49,390 nt of DNA, taken from Actinomycetota bacterium (GTDB lineage Bacteria > Actinomycetota > Acidimicrobiia > Acidimicrobiales > JAJPHE01). The DNA is taken from the NCBI GenBank assembly GCA_027315345.1, contig DAHUYE010000059.1, forward strand, positions 1 to 49,390, written 5' to 3'. Under the pieces are notes generated by a model that had not been told where the DNA came from, did not search any database, and saw nothing but the letters and a program-made list of their open reading frames with translations. Shown here one piece after another: positions 24,769 to 34,700 of the stretch; positions within the stretch are counted from its first letter, which is position 1; each line of letters starts with the position of its first letter. The position numbers and the translations under genes are program-made.

Positions 24769-26459
24769 GTGCCGGGCTGCAGCGCGATGCCGCTCTGGAA
24801 CAGGCCGGGGGTGGGGCCGGAGGGCCACTGGCCGAAGGTGTAACGCCGGCCGTTGTCCATGAACCGGTAGGTGCCGACCTGGCCATCCGAGCCGGTGGCG
24901 TTGGGGTCCCACCAGATCTCCGCCGCGTACTGGGGGAAGGTGTGCTGGGACGGGCTGTAGCTGCCGGCCATGTGCCAGGGCGGGTCGGGCGGGAGCGGCG
25001 CCTGGTTGAACAGGGCCTGCTTGAAGCTCTGCACGGTCAGGTGCGGGCCGGCTTCCTGGAACCCGCCGAAGAGCTGCACCATGTCGCCCCACATGTAGGT
25101 GCACATGCCGCTGTCGGGGTCATCGTTGGGGTCGACGGAGTGGAAGGCCTGGTAGCACTCCGTCTCCTCGTCCGGGGCGGGGATCTCGTAGAAGGAGAAG
25201 CCGAAGGCGTGGGCCCACTCATAACCGTTGTAATCCCGCCCGATGTGGCCGGTGTCCACCCCGCCGAAGCCGGGGATGTACCACTCCGGGAAGTAGTTGT
25301 TGGAGTAGGCGGCCTCGGTGAAGACGGCCGCGCTGAGGAGGTCGCCCAGATAGAACACGGTGGTGACGCCGGCGGCCCGCAGCGCCACCATGTCCGAGGC
25401 CAGGCCCGAGCTACCCGAGGCAGTGCTGCCCAGGTCGTACTGGACGACGGCCGCCGGCTTCACCCCGCACTCGGACTCCAGCAGATTGGAGGCCAGTCCG
25501 GCCATGTTCCCGTACTGGGGGGTGTCGAGGACGATGAGACCGACCTTCCGGGGCGCCTTGTAGTTGAAGGTCTTGTCGTTGGTGTAGATGGGGGGGCGAC
25601 CGGCCAGCTTCTTGCAGTAGTACTCGACGCCCATGTTGATGGCGTTGGTGGCCGAGGGGGTGAAGCTCCAGATGTAGGGGTCCTTGGACTGGAAGTAGGA
25701 CTCGGGTAGCTGGGCCAGGGTGTAGGTCAGTACCTGGTCGCGGGCCAGCTCATCGAGTTCGTCCGGGTTGGTCTCCTGGATGGCGGCGAAGCAGTGGTCG
25801 GTCTGCTTGGCCTTGTCCGCCCGGGCGTAGGCCTCGGCCGTGGTGGACTCGCTGTTGCCCGCCGAGACGTAATAGAAGCGGAGCTGGCGGCCGTAGAGCT
25901 GGTAGCGGGAGTTGAAGTACTGCTCCAGCACGGTATAGGTGCGGGCCACACTGCTCTCCCCGGGCTGGACGGTCTGGGGCTGCTCCCCATCCGTGCCCGA
26001 GGCCCCGGTCAGCTGCATGAGGAAGCAGATGTTGATGGTGTTGGCGGTGACGCCGTAGGCCGTGGCGCCGCCGTTGTTGCCCGTGAAGGCCGGGGCGCAG
26101 GCAGGGGCGTAGACCGAGGCGATCTGGCGGGGCGGGTTGCCCACTCCGTAGGGACAGGCGCTGGCCTCCAGTTGGGGCACGCCCGGCGGGACGGTGGTGG
26201 TGGGGGCCACGGTGGTCCCGGTGGCCGAGACCGCCGACACCCCGGCAAAGGCGCCGCTGGTGGCGGCGTGGGCGCCGGCGTAGATGGTCTGGTTCCGGTT
26301 GTTGGGAGCGTTGGGGGAGAAGGCGCCGCTCTGGTCGGGTTGTTGCAGGGGTGGCCGCAGGGCGCTGGGCAGCAGGACGACGGCCAGGGCCAGGGCCGCG
26401 CCGAGGTAGAAGACCGGCGTGAACTGATCGAGCCGTCCCCTCCCGGCCCGGCGGGCCAT
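24765..26459 (-). CDS. Liv-type periplasmic binding protein
   Basis: Substrate-binding protein of 564 residues resembling the Leu/Ile/Val-binding (Peripla_BP_6) family. An N-terminal hydrophobic helix (VFYLGAALALAVVLLP) without a lipobox suggests an uncleaved signal anchor. The family's typical elements are visible as VTANTINICFLMQLTGASG and KVGLIVLDTPQYG. The domain is longer than the usual 370-400 residues because of a Thr/Pro linker and extra loops. The ATG overlaps the deacylase stop by one base (TGATG), and the gene is followed by lipoprotein, permease and ATPase genes. Confidence 0.87.
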   Translation of the reverse strand: MARRAGRGRLDQFTPVFYLGAALALAVVLLPSALRPPLQQPDQSGAFSPNAPNNRNQTIYAGAHAATSGAFAGVSAVSATGTTVAPTTTVPPGVPQLEASACPYGVGNPPRQIASVYAPACAPAFTGNNGGATAYGVTANTINICFLMQLTGASGTDGEQPQTVQPGESSVARTYTVLEQYFNSRYQLYGRQLRFYYVSAGNSESTTAEAYARADKAKQTDHCFAAIQETNPDELDELARDQVLTYTLAQLPESYFQSKDPYIWSFTPSATNAINMGVEYYCKKLAGRPPIYTNDKTFNYKAPRKVGLIVLDTPQYGNMAGLASNLLESECGVKPAAVVQYDLGSTASGSSGLASDMVALRAAGVTTVFYLGDLLSAAVFTEAAYSNNYFPEWYIPGFGGVDTGHIGRDYNGYEWAHAFGFSFYEIPAPDEETECYQAFHSVDPNDDPDSGMCTYMWGDMVQLFGGFQEAGPHLTVQSFKQALFNQAPLPPDPPWHMAGSYSPSQHTFPQYAAEIWWDPNATGSDGQVGTYRFMDNGRRYTFGQWPSGPTPGLFQSGIALQPGT

Positions 26460-28150
26460 CAGCCGGCGGCTCGGACCAGGCGGCCGGGCCTGGCCCCGGT
26501 GGCCCGGCCCTTCTCGAAGGTGACCTGGCCGGCCACGATGGTCAGGTCGTAGCCGTCCACGTCCTGGACCAGGCGGCGGCCCCCGGCGGGCAGGTCGAAG
26601 GCCATGCGGGGGGCGTGCAGGCGCATGCCGTCGAGGTCGATCAGGTTGAGGTCGGCCCGCTTACCGGGGGCGATGACGCCGCGGTCGTCCAGCCCGTAAA
26701 CCGAGGCGGTGCGCCCGGTCTGGAGGTGCACGGCTGTCTCCAGGGCCAGCTTCGGGCCCCGGGTCCGGTCCCGGACCCAGTGGGTGAGCAGGTAGGTGGG
26801 CATGGAGGCGTCGCAGATGAGCCCGCAGTGGGCCCCCCCGTCGGACAGGCCGAGCACGGTGCGGGGGTGGCTGATCATCTCCCGGATGGCCTCGAAGTCC
26901 CCGTCGGCGTAGGACGCCAGGGGTGCGAAGAGCAGGGCCTGGCCCTCCCGTTCCAGCAGCCATTCCAGGGCCACCTGGCGGGGGTCCCGGCCCTGGCGGG
27001 CCGCCACCGCCGCCACGCTGGAGGAGGGCTCGGGCTCGTAGTCGGGCGGGTCGCCCAGGGGGAAGATCTGCTCCCAGCGGGACATGAGGAACCGGGCGAT
27101 GGGGTTGTGGGTGGCGGGCTCCTCGGTGACCAGCCGAGCCGCCACCTCGGGCCGGCTGAGCTGGGCTGCCCGTTCGGCCAGGGGCAGATGGGCCAGGGCC
27201 TGGTAGGTCGGATGGGTGATGAACGGGTGCAGGGAGGACTGCAGCCCGAACAGCATCCCGGTGGGCCGGCAGGAGACCTGGGGGACTACGTCGATCCCCT
27301 CGGCCGAGAGGCGCTCGGCGTCCTCCAGGGAGGCCCGGTAGGCGGTCGGATCCCCCGGCCCCTGGGCCAGGGCGTAGGTGACCTTCACGCCCGTTTGGGC
27401 GGCCAGTTCGATCATCCACTCCCGCTCCGTGGGCGTGCTGGCGTGGTCGGAGACCATCTCGAAGATGCCGTGGCCGGCCCGGGCCATGGCCCGACCGATG
27501 CTGCGCAACTCGTCCGCCGGCGCCGCCGTGCCGGGTACCAGGCCGTGCTTGGAGTTGTGCAGGATGGTGCGGGAGGTGGTGAAGCCGACGGCGCCGGCCC
27601 GGAGGGCCTCCTCCACCAGGCCGGCCATCTCCTCCACCTCCTCGGTGGTGGCATCGTCGTGGGCCCGCTCGCCCATGACGTAGGCCCGCAGGGCGGCATG
27701 GGGGATCTGGGCGGCCACATCCAGAACCCGCGGCATGGCCTCCAGGGCGTCGAGGTATTCGGGGAAGGACTCCCACTGCCAGTCGATCCCCTCGTGCAGG
27801 GCCGTGCCGGGGATGTCCTCCACCCCTTCCATCAACTCGATGAGGAAGTCCTCCGAGCCCTTGCGCACCGGGGCGAAGCCCACCCCGCAGTTGCCCATGA
27901 CCACGGTGGTGATTCCGTGCCAGCTGGACGGGGAGACCTCCGGGTCCCAGGTGACCTGGCCGTCGTAGTGGGTGTGGATGTCTACCCACCCCGGGAGCAG
28001 GTGGCGCCCGTCGGCGTCGATCTGGCGGTGGCCGGGGCCGACTTCACCGATCTCGGTCACCAGGCCGTTGTCGACGGCCACATCACCGGCCCGGGGCGGG
28101 GCCCCGGTTCCGTCCACGATCACCGCGTCCTTGATCACCAGTTCGTGCAT
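26459..28150 (-). CDS. N-acyl-D-amino-acid deacylase-type amidohydrolase
   Basis: Amidohydrolase of 563 residues, most like N-acyl-D-amino-acid deacylases (D-aminoacylases). Metal-binding residues are seen in WVDIHTHYDGQ (HxH), GNCGVGFAP, SDHASTP and LGLSDGGAHCG. The ATG at 28150 follows a strong AGGAGG site. Family members release acyl groups from D-amino acids or act on dihydropyrimidines and D-glutamate derivatives. Coupling to a Liv-type importer suggests uptake and deacylation of N-acyl amino acids, possibly from peptidoglycan or glycoconjugates. The exact substrate cannot be fixed from sequence. Confidence 0.85.
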   Translation of the reverse strand: MHELVIKDAVIVDGTGAPPRAGDVAVDNGLVTEIGEVGPGHRQIDADGRHLLPGWVDIHTHYDGQVTWDPEVSPSSWHGITTVVMGNCGVGFAPVRKGSEDFLIELMEGVEDIPGTALHEGIDWQWESFPEYLDALEAMPRVLDVAAQIPHAALRAYVMGERAHDDATTEEVEEMAGLVEEALRAGAVGFTTSRTILHNSKHGLVPGTAAPADELRSIGRAMARAGHGIFEMVSDHASTPTEREWMIELAAQTGVKVTYALAQGPGDPTAYRASLEDAERLSAEGIDVVPQVSCRPTGMLFGLQSSLHPFITHPTYQALAHLPLAERAAQLSRPEVAARLVTEEPATHNPIARFLMSRWEQIFPLGDPPDYEPEPSSSVAAVAARQGRDPRQVALEWLLEREGQALLFAPLASYADGDFEAIREMISHPRTVLGLSDGGAHCGLICDASMPTYLLTHWVRDRTRGPKLALETAVHLQTGRTASVYGLDDRGVIAPGKRADLNLIDLDGMRLHAPRMAFDLPAGGRRLVQDVDGYDLTIVAGQVTFEKGRATGARPGRLVRAAG

Positions 28151-28178
28151 GAGTCCTCCTGGTCGTCCGGTTGGTCCG

Positions 28179-29129
28179 CTACTCGATGCCGACGACGGGC
28201 TTGGCCTGGTCGTCGAGTTGGTGCAGGTATTCGCTGATGCCGTAGCCCTGGCGGCCCTCGTAGGTCCAGGCGGCCAGGCCCTCGTTGACGATGGTGGTGT
28301 TGGGGCGCAGGCCGGCCGGGCCGGGCTCGACCCGCAGCATCCGGCCCTCAAGGCGGTGGGTTCCCCCCGCCTTGTCCGTCACCACCAGCCTGGTCACGGC
28401 GTGGGTGACCCCGTCGTCCTCCAACTGACTGGAGACGTCCCAGCGCTCGACCGAGGCCAGGGCGCCGTCCCGCCAGACCCAGCCCCGGTGCAGGTCACCG
28501 GCGTCGGTGCCGATGCGGATGCCCCCGAAGTGGGTGCCGGGATCGATGTTGATGGAGAACCATCTCCACATCCGGGGTCCGCCCCAGCGCCTCGGCCCCC
28601 AGGACTTGTCCCGGTTGCCCATGGTGTCGGGGCCCAGTTCCACCCGGGTTCCGTCCATCTCGATCCAGCCCGACCACCGGCCGGCCTGCTCCAGGTGACC
28701 TTTGCCCACGATGGAGCGGGTCTGGGCCGAGGCGCCCTCACCGGCGGAGTCCTGTCCGTCGGCCCCGATCAGGGGGGTCAGGGCCTCGAAGGTCACCTCC
28801 ATGGCCAGGTTCTGGGCCGAGCCGTCGGCGGTGAGCAGCCAGCGCCGGCCCGGCTCCAACATCCGGTAGCGCACCGGACCGACCTCGAGGTCGGCGTCGA
28901 TCATCTCGGTCTGGGGCCGGACGTGGCCGACCCGGGTCAGGCCCCCGCCCGGCTTCCACACCGACAGGCCGACGTCGATGGTGCCGTCGTTGGGCCGCAC
29001 CCCGATCCGGGTGAAGAACCCGCAGTCCCCCTTCGGGTCGTAGCAGTTGAAGTAATAGGACTCCGACCAGGCCCCGTCCGATTCCACCGGGTGGGCGTAG
29101 TCGTGCTTGTGGTCAAGAACCGGGCTCAT
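28179..29129 (-). CDS. CrtC/AttH-like (DUF7064-type) protein
   Basis: Soluble protein of 316 residues with two lipocalin-like halves, resembling the CrtC/AttH and DUF7064-type families found near actinobacterial catabolic genes. The motif GNRDKSWGPRRWGG matches the conserved RDxSWGxR. No signal peptide is visible. The start overlaps the amidohydrolase stop by 4 nt. These proteins are usually uncharacterised hydratase-like or binding proteins. I can only suggest a role in the same pathway as its neighbours. Confidence 0.7.
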   Translation of the reverse strand: MSPVLDHKHDYAHPVESDGAWSESYYFNCYDPKGDCGFFTRIGVRPNDGTIDVGLSVWKPGGGLTRVGHVRPQTEMIDADLEVGPVRYRMLEPGRRWLLTADGSAQNLAMEVTFEALTPLIGADGQDSAGEGASAQTRSIVGKGHLEQAGRWSGWIEMDGTRVELGPDTMGNRDKSWGPRRWGGPRMWRWFSINIDPGTHFGGIRIGTDAGDLHRGWVWRDGALASVERWDVSSQLEDDGVTHAVTRLVVTDKAGGTHRLEGRMLRVEPGPAGLRPNTTIVNEGLAAWTYEGRQGYGISEYLHQLDDQAKPVVGIE

Positions 29130-30289
29130 GGGCGCTCCGATGCGTTGGCGGGGTTGGCGGTGGACGGGGCGACAGGCAGGCCGAGCAGGGCGGCGGCGTT
29201 GTCTCCGAGCACGGCCCGGCGCCGGGCCGGGGTGAGATCGGCCAGGCCGGCCCGGATCAGGCGGGGGGCGTCCAGGGTGGAGTCGATGTGGGGATAGTCC
29301 GAGCCCCAGAGGATGCGGTCCTCACCGACCAACTCGAGCATGGCCCCGATGGTCCGCTCCTCCGGCTCGGCCACGTACCAGACGTTGCGGGCCAGGTAGT
29401 GGCTGGGCTTCTCGGCCAGCGGGGCGGGGGAGAGGGCGCCCAGCACCGACCACTTCTCGTCCAGGCGGTCCATGAGGTGGGCGGCCCAGCCGCAGCCGGC
29501 CTCGACGCAGAGGACCTTGAGATCGGGCACACGCTCGAAGACGCCGTCGAGGACCAGGGTGGACAGGGCCGGGAGGATCTGGCCCGGGGCGCCCAGGGCG
29601 AATCCGAAGGTCATGCCGGCCCCGGATAGGTGCCAGGCGGCGTAGGGCACGGCCGCCCCCCCGAAGCGCACCACCACGTGCAGGCAGACAGGCAGGCCGG
29701 CCTCGGCGCAGCGGCGCCACAGGGGGTCGAAGTGGGCGTCGCCCGGGCGGCGGGCCCCGATCGGCTCGGGAGGCAGGAAGACGGCTTTGAAGCCGGCGTC
29801 GATGCACCACTCCAACTCGGTGATGGCCTCGCCCAGGTCGGCCAGGTTGAGGTGGGCCACCGCCATGGCCCGGCCGCCGGTGGCGGCGGAGAAGTCGGCC
29901 TGCCAGCGGTTGTAGGCCCGGCAGTAGGCCGAGACCAGCTCCTGGTCCTGGGCCGGGAAGGGCAGGATCCCAATGGTCGGAAAGACCAGCCCGGCGTCCA
30001 CCCCCCACTCCTCGTAGAGGGCCACCCGGGCGGCCGGGTCGTAGCTGGCGGGGGGGCAGCCGTCCTGATAACGCAGCCCCCCGGTGAACATGCTGGTCCG
30101 GTCGAGGTGGACCCCGCCCAGGCCGACCAGGTTGCCCGCCATGACCACTTCCCCGCCCATGATCAGTTGCTCGACGCCGTCGGTCTCCACGATGCGGATG
30201 GCCCGGTCCCGGTAGCGGGGCTCCAGATATCTCTCCCACAGGTCGGCCGGCTCCAGCACGTGGGAGTCGGCGTCGATCACCGGGCTCAT
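29126..30289 (-). CDS. ACMSD-like amidohydrolase
   Basis: Amidohydrolase of 387 residues of the COG2159/ACMSD type. The N-terminal metal motif is DADSHVLEP, with only one His, as in many actinobacterial members. Later markers are CLHVVVRFG, KVLCVEAGCGW and LWGSDYPHIDST. Family members are non-oxidative decarboxylases or hydrolases. The sequence differs from fuconolactonases (COG3618), so it probably does not fill that gap in the fucose pathway. It is co-translated with the fucosidase (4-nt overlap) and the DUF7064-like gene. Confidence 0.83.
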   Translation of the reverse strand: MSPVIDADSHVLEPADLWERYLEPRYRDRAIRIVETDGVEQLIMGGEVVMAGNLVGLGGVHLDRTSMFTGGLRYQDGCPPASYDPAARVALYEEWGVDAGLVFPTIGILPFPAQDQELVSAYCRAYNRWQADFSAATGGRAMAVAHLNLADLGEAITELEWCIDAGFKAVFLPPEPIGARRPGDAHFDPLWRRCAEAGLPVCLHVVVRFGGAAVPYAAWHLSGAGMTFGFALGAPGQILPALSTLVLDGVFERVPDLKVLCVEAGCGWAAHLMDRLDEKWSVLGALSPAPLAEKPSHYLARNVWYVAEPEERTIGAMLELVGEDRILWGSDYPHIDSTLDAPRLIRAGLADLTPARRRAVLGDNAAALLGLPVAPSTANPANASERP

Positions 30290-31593
30290 CCGGCCTCCCG
30301 GGGTGGGGCCGCAGGGTGGAACTCGACGGCCACGACTGTGGCGTCACCATCGAGGAGATCCTCGGGAACCTTGATGGTGAGGGTCCCGAGCGGATCGGGC
30401 AGGACGGCGCCGAGGATGCCGGTGTGGGTGCGGAAGGACAGCTCCCGGCCGCTGGCCAGCTCCCGCACCGAGCGGACCCGGCGGATGTAGACGTCTCGCA
30501 CGTCGATCGTGTCGTAGGGCCGCATGAGCAGGTGCAGGTAGGTGGTATCCCCGGCCCGGGTGCTGGGCCCGTAGAACTGGGCCGCCTCCAGCCCCGCTCG
30601 TGTCCCGCGGATCGAATCACCGTTGGCGGCCATCCAGCGGCCGATGGCGCCCAGGCGCTCCACCTGCTCATCCGGCAGGCTGCCGTCACCCTTGGGGCTG
30701 ACGTTGAGCAGCAGGTTCCCACCTTTCCCGGCCACCTCACAGAGGGTGTGGACGAGTGAGCGGGCCGACTTGTAGGCGGTGTCGCCCGGGTTCCAGCCCC
30801 AGCTCCGGTTCATGGTCAGGCACGTCTCCCAGCGCCCGGCCGGGGCCTGGGCCGGGACGAACTGCTCCGGGGTGGTGTAGTCCCCGACTCCGGGCAGCCG
30901 GTCGTTGAGGATGATGTCCGGCGCCAGGGACCGGATGTGGGCCTCCAGCCCGGCCGCTCCCCAGTCCGGTCTCTCCCAGCCGCCGTCGAACCACATCAGG
31001 TCGATGGGGCCGTAGTCGGTCAGCAACTCGGTGATCTGGCCCCGCATGTACTCGAGGTAGCGGGCCCAGGTCTCATCGTCGGGCCGGGGCGGGGAGGAAC
31101 CGAACATGTAGGGCTTGTGGGCCTCGGTGAAGGCCGGGTAGTCCGGGTGGTGCCAGTCGGACAGGGAGAAATACAGCCCCACCTGCAGGCCCTCGGAGCG
31201 CATGGCCTCCACGAACTCACCGACCAGGTCGCCCCCGTAGGGAGACCGGGCGATGGACCAGTCCGACAGCCGGGTGGGCCACATGGCGTAGCCGGAGTGG
31301 TGCTTGGCCGTGAGAACGGCGTAACCCATGCCGGCCTCCCGGGCCGTGCGGGCCAGGGCTTTGGGGTCCCAGGCCCTCGGGTCGAAAGTGGCGGCCGAGG
31401 AGTGGTACTGCTCCACCGACACCGGCTGGGCCGCCGGCAGGGCGAACACGCCCCCGACCAGGGGCCAGGAGGTCTCCAGGCCCTGCTGGCTGGCGTGGTC
31501 CCAGTGGATGAACATCCCCAGGCGGGCCTGATCGAACCAGGCCCAGGGCGAAGCCCCGGTGTCCTCGCCCTGTCGCGTTTCGGATCCGGCCAT
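30286..31593 (-). CDS. GH29 alpha-L-fucosidase
   Basis: Glycoside hydrolase family 29 alpha-L-fucosidase, 435 residues. Typical features include FDQARLGMFIHWDHAS, YAVLTAKHHSGYAMWPT and SDWHHPDYP. The catalytic nucleophile is probably Asp in DLMWFDGGW, and GKGGNLLLNVSPKGDG is the conserved late segment. No signal peptide is present, so the enzyme probably works in the cytoplasm on imported substrate. It is the first gene of the long minus-strand operon. Released L-fucose could enter the oxidative operon at 7146-11236. Start ATG at 31593 has a weak G-rich upstream site. Confidence 0.9.
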   Translation of the reverse strand: MAGSETRQGEDTGASPWAWFDQARLGMFIHWDHASQQGLETSWPLVGGVFALPAAQPVSVEQYHSSAATFDPRAWDPKALARTAREAGMGYAVLTAKHHSGYAMWPTRLSDWSIARSPYGGDLVGEFVEAMRSEGLQVGLYFSLSDWHHPDYPAFTEAHKPYMFGSSPPRPDDETWARYLEYMRGQITELLTDYGPIDLMWFDGGWERPDWGAAGLEAHIRSLAPDIILNDRLPGVGDYTTPEQFVPAQAPAGRWETCLTMNRSWGWNPGDTAYKSARSLVHTLCEVAGKGGNLLLNVSPKGDGSLPDEQVERLGAIGRWMAANGDSIRGTRAGLEAAQFYGPSTRAGDTTYLHLLMRPYDTIDVRDVYIRRVRSVRELASGRELSFRTHTGILGAVLPDPLGTLTIKVPEDLLDGDATVVAVEFHPAAPPREAG

Positions 31594-31658
31594 GAACCCC
31601 CCAGGCTCCCCCGACCGGTCCGGGCGCCTCAGGCGGTCCAGTTCGGTCTACCGAGGCA

Positions 31659-31687
31659 AATCTGACATCACTCTCAGGTTTTGTCAA
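31659..31687 (-). promoter_or_regulatory. Candidate sigma70-type promoter for the fucosidase operon
   Basis: On the minus strand TTGACA (31687-31682) is followed after 17 nt by CAGATT (31664-31659), about 65 nt before the fucosidase start. The -35 is a consensus match and the -10 is weak. A small inverted repeat CTGA-N8-TCAG lies in the spacer (31662-31677) and could be an operator. This is the only obvious promoter found at the head of the 20-kb gene string. Confidence 0.5.
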
Positions 31688-31735
31688 TCCGCCTCGGGCG
31701 CCCCCCTGACCGAGCGGAGGGGCCCGACGGCGGGC

Positions 31736-34700
31736 TCAAAGGGAGGTGACGGCCTGGCGGAAGCGCTCCACGTTGGCCAACTTGATCTCCTCGTAGCCGC
31801 GCACCATGTCGGGCAGGCCGGCCCGGCGCACCGCCTCGGCGAAGTTGGCCTCACTCAACTCGGCCGTCGCCTTCCCCATCATCTGGCGGTATTCACGGAT
31901 GAGGGACCGCTCCGTGCGTCTCACCTGGGTGTGCCCAAAGGGATCCAGGGCATGGCCCCGCACCGGGCGCAGGGCGTAGAGGGCCTTGAACACGTAGCGG
32001 AACCAGGGCCCGACGCTGATCTTCTCGTCCCGGCCCAGGGCCTTCATCAAGGGAGGATGGAGCCGGTAGTGCATGCGGACACCGTCGGGGAACTGCCGGG
32101 CCAGGGACTCATCGAACCGGCGGTCCAGGTAGAGACGGGCCACCTCGTACTCGTCCTTGTAGGCCATCAGCTTGAACAGGCCCCGGGCCACGGCCAGCGT
32201 CAGCTCGGTGCTGGCCGGGCGCACCCGCTGCTCGGCCTCCAGCACCCCGGCCAGCTCATCGGCATAGGAGCGGCCCAGGGCGTGGTTCTGGTAGCGGATG
32301 AGCTCGGCCACCCGTTCCTCGACCGGCGTCCCCAGGATGCGCAGTCCCCGGGCCGCCACGATGGCGGCGGCTTCGGCGGCGGCGGCGTCGGCCTGTCGGG
32401 CCTTGGGAGCGGTCTGCTCGAAGCGCGCCCGGCGGGCGGCGTCGACCCGCTCCGGGTCGGACACCAGCAGCCGGCCCCAGCGGAAGGCGGCCCGGTTGAG
32501 CTCCACGGCCACGCCATTGACCTCGATGGCCTTTTCGATGGCTTCGGCGCTGATGGGGACCACCCCGGACTGATAGGCGGCCCCGAGCAGCAGGATGTTG
32601 GCCCCGACCTCATCTCCGACCAGGTCCCCGGCCAGGGCGGCGGCGTCGATGAACACGTTGCGCCCGGGGGAGGTGGCGGCATCGACCACCGCGCCGATCC
32701 GCTCCAGGTCCGGCGCCGGAACCGACACGTCGCTGACCATGGGTCCGGTCGGGGAGGGGGTGGTGGACACCACCGCCACCGTCCGGTCCGGGCGGACCAT
32801 GCCCAGGTGGGCGGGGTCGGCCGCCACCAGCAGGTCGAAAGCGAGCAGGCAGTCGACGTGGCCGGCCGACAGGCGCCGGGAACCGGATTGGACGGCGTGG
32901 GACAGCTTGAGATGGGAGACGACCGGGCCGGCCTTCTGGCTCAGGCCGGTCTGGTCCAGGCCGGTGACCTCCAGCCCGTCCATGCCGGCGGCCACGGCCA
33001 TGATCTGGTTGACGGTTACGACACCGGTGCCGCCGATGCCGGTCAGGTAGAAGCCGTATTCCTCGTCCTCGATGGTCCGCCGTCCGGCCGGCTCGGCCAG
33101 CGTCTCCTGCAGGAGGGCGCGGTCGGGGGGGGCCAGGGACACCGTGATCGGGGAGGCCGAGGACGCCGCCTTGCCCCGGCGCCGGCGCCGCCAGCGGGGC
33201 TCGACGGTGATGAAGGACGGGCAGTTCCCGTCGATGCAGGTGTAGTCCTCGTTGCAGGAGGCCTGGTGCACCTGGGTCTTGCGGCCGTACTCGGTTTCGA
33301 CCGGATGCAGGGAAAGACAGTGGCTCTTGGCCCCGCAGTCCCCACAGCCCTCGCACACCGACTCGTTGATGAAGACGCGCATGGTGCGGGCCGGCTGCAG
33401 GCCCCGCTTGCGCTTGCGCCTGGCCTCGGCCGCGCACTGCTGGTCGTAGATGAGGACGGTCACGCCCCTCACCTTGGCCAGTTCCTCCTGAGCCTCCTCC
33501 AGGCGGTCCCGGGGCCATACGACCGTGCCCTCGGCCCAGGTGGAGTCGGAGGGGAAGCGGTCGGGCTCCTCGGCGCAGACGATGATCCGGCTGACCCCTT
33601 CGGCGGCCAGGAGCCGGGTCACGTCGGGGACGTCCTTGCCCCCGGTCGGATCCTGCCCGCCGGTCATGGCCACGGCTCGGTTGAACAACAGCTTGTAGGT
33701 GATGTCAACGCCGGCGGCCACGCAGGCCCGGATGGCCAGGGTGCCGGAGTGGAAGAAGGTGCCGTCCCCGAGGTTCTGGAAGGAGTGAGTGGCGGAGCTG
33801 AAGGGCTCCTGGCCGATCCACTGGGCGCCCTCCCCGCCCATCTGGGTCAGGGCCAGTCCCCGGCGCCGGGGCTCGGTGGAGAGCTGGACCATGGTGTGGC
33901 AACCGATGCCCGAACCGATGATGGATCCATCCGGGGCCAACGTGGAGCGGTTGTGCGGGCAGCCGCTGCAGAAGAACGGGACCCGGTGGGTTATCTCGAC
34001 GCCGGCCGGCGTGGCGGCCGGAAGGGCGGCGGCCTGGGGCAGACCTTCGATCCGGCGGGAGAGGATGCGGCGCAGGAGCGGCCGGAGGCGGTCGGCGGTC
34101 AATTCCCCATCCGGGGGGATGAGCGGGCTGCCCTCGGTATCGCGCTTGCCCATCACCGTGGGCCGTCGGGCCAGGTCGTACAGGCAGTCCCGTACGGCCG
34201 TCTCCAGGAAGGGCCGCTTCTCCTCCACCACGAGGATCGATTCCAGCCCGTCGGCGAATCGGCGCACCGCCCCCGCCTCCAGCGGATACAGCATGCCGAC
34301 CTTGAACAACCGGATGCCGCGCCGGGCCAGATCGGCCGGAGGGATCCCCAGGTCGGCCAGAGCCTGGCAGACGGATTGATAAGAGGTGCCGGCCGCCGCT
34401 ATCCCGAGCCACGCCCCGTCCCCGGCGCCGCCGATCCGGTTGATGTCGTTGGCGGCGCTGTAGGCCTCGGCCGCCGCCAGCCGCTGGTTGAGCAGCTCCC
34501 GCTCGGAATCGAGGCTGTCCGGGGGCAGGGTCACCAGTCGCTGCCGGGGCCGCCAGGGTCGGCCGTCGATCTCCAGCACCGGGTCGGTGATCTGGGGCTG
34601 GTCGTTGGCCAGGTCCACGGCCCCGATCCCGTCGGCCACGTCGGTGATGATCTTGAGCCCGACCCAGAGGCCCGACCACCGCGACAACGCCACGGAGTGC

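Noticed and set aside
29126-30289. Amidohydrolase as the missing L-fuconolactonase
   Set aside because: It has COG2159/ACMSD-type motifs (DADSHVLEP, LWGSDYPH) and greater length; fuconolactonases belong to COG3618.
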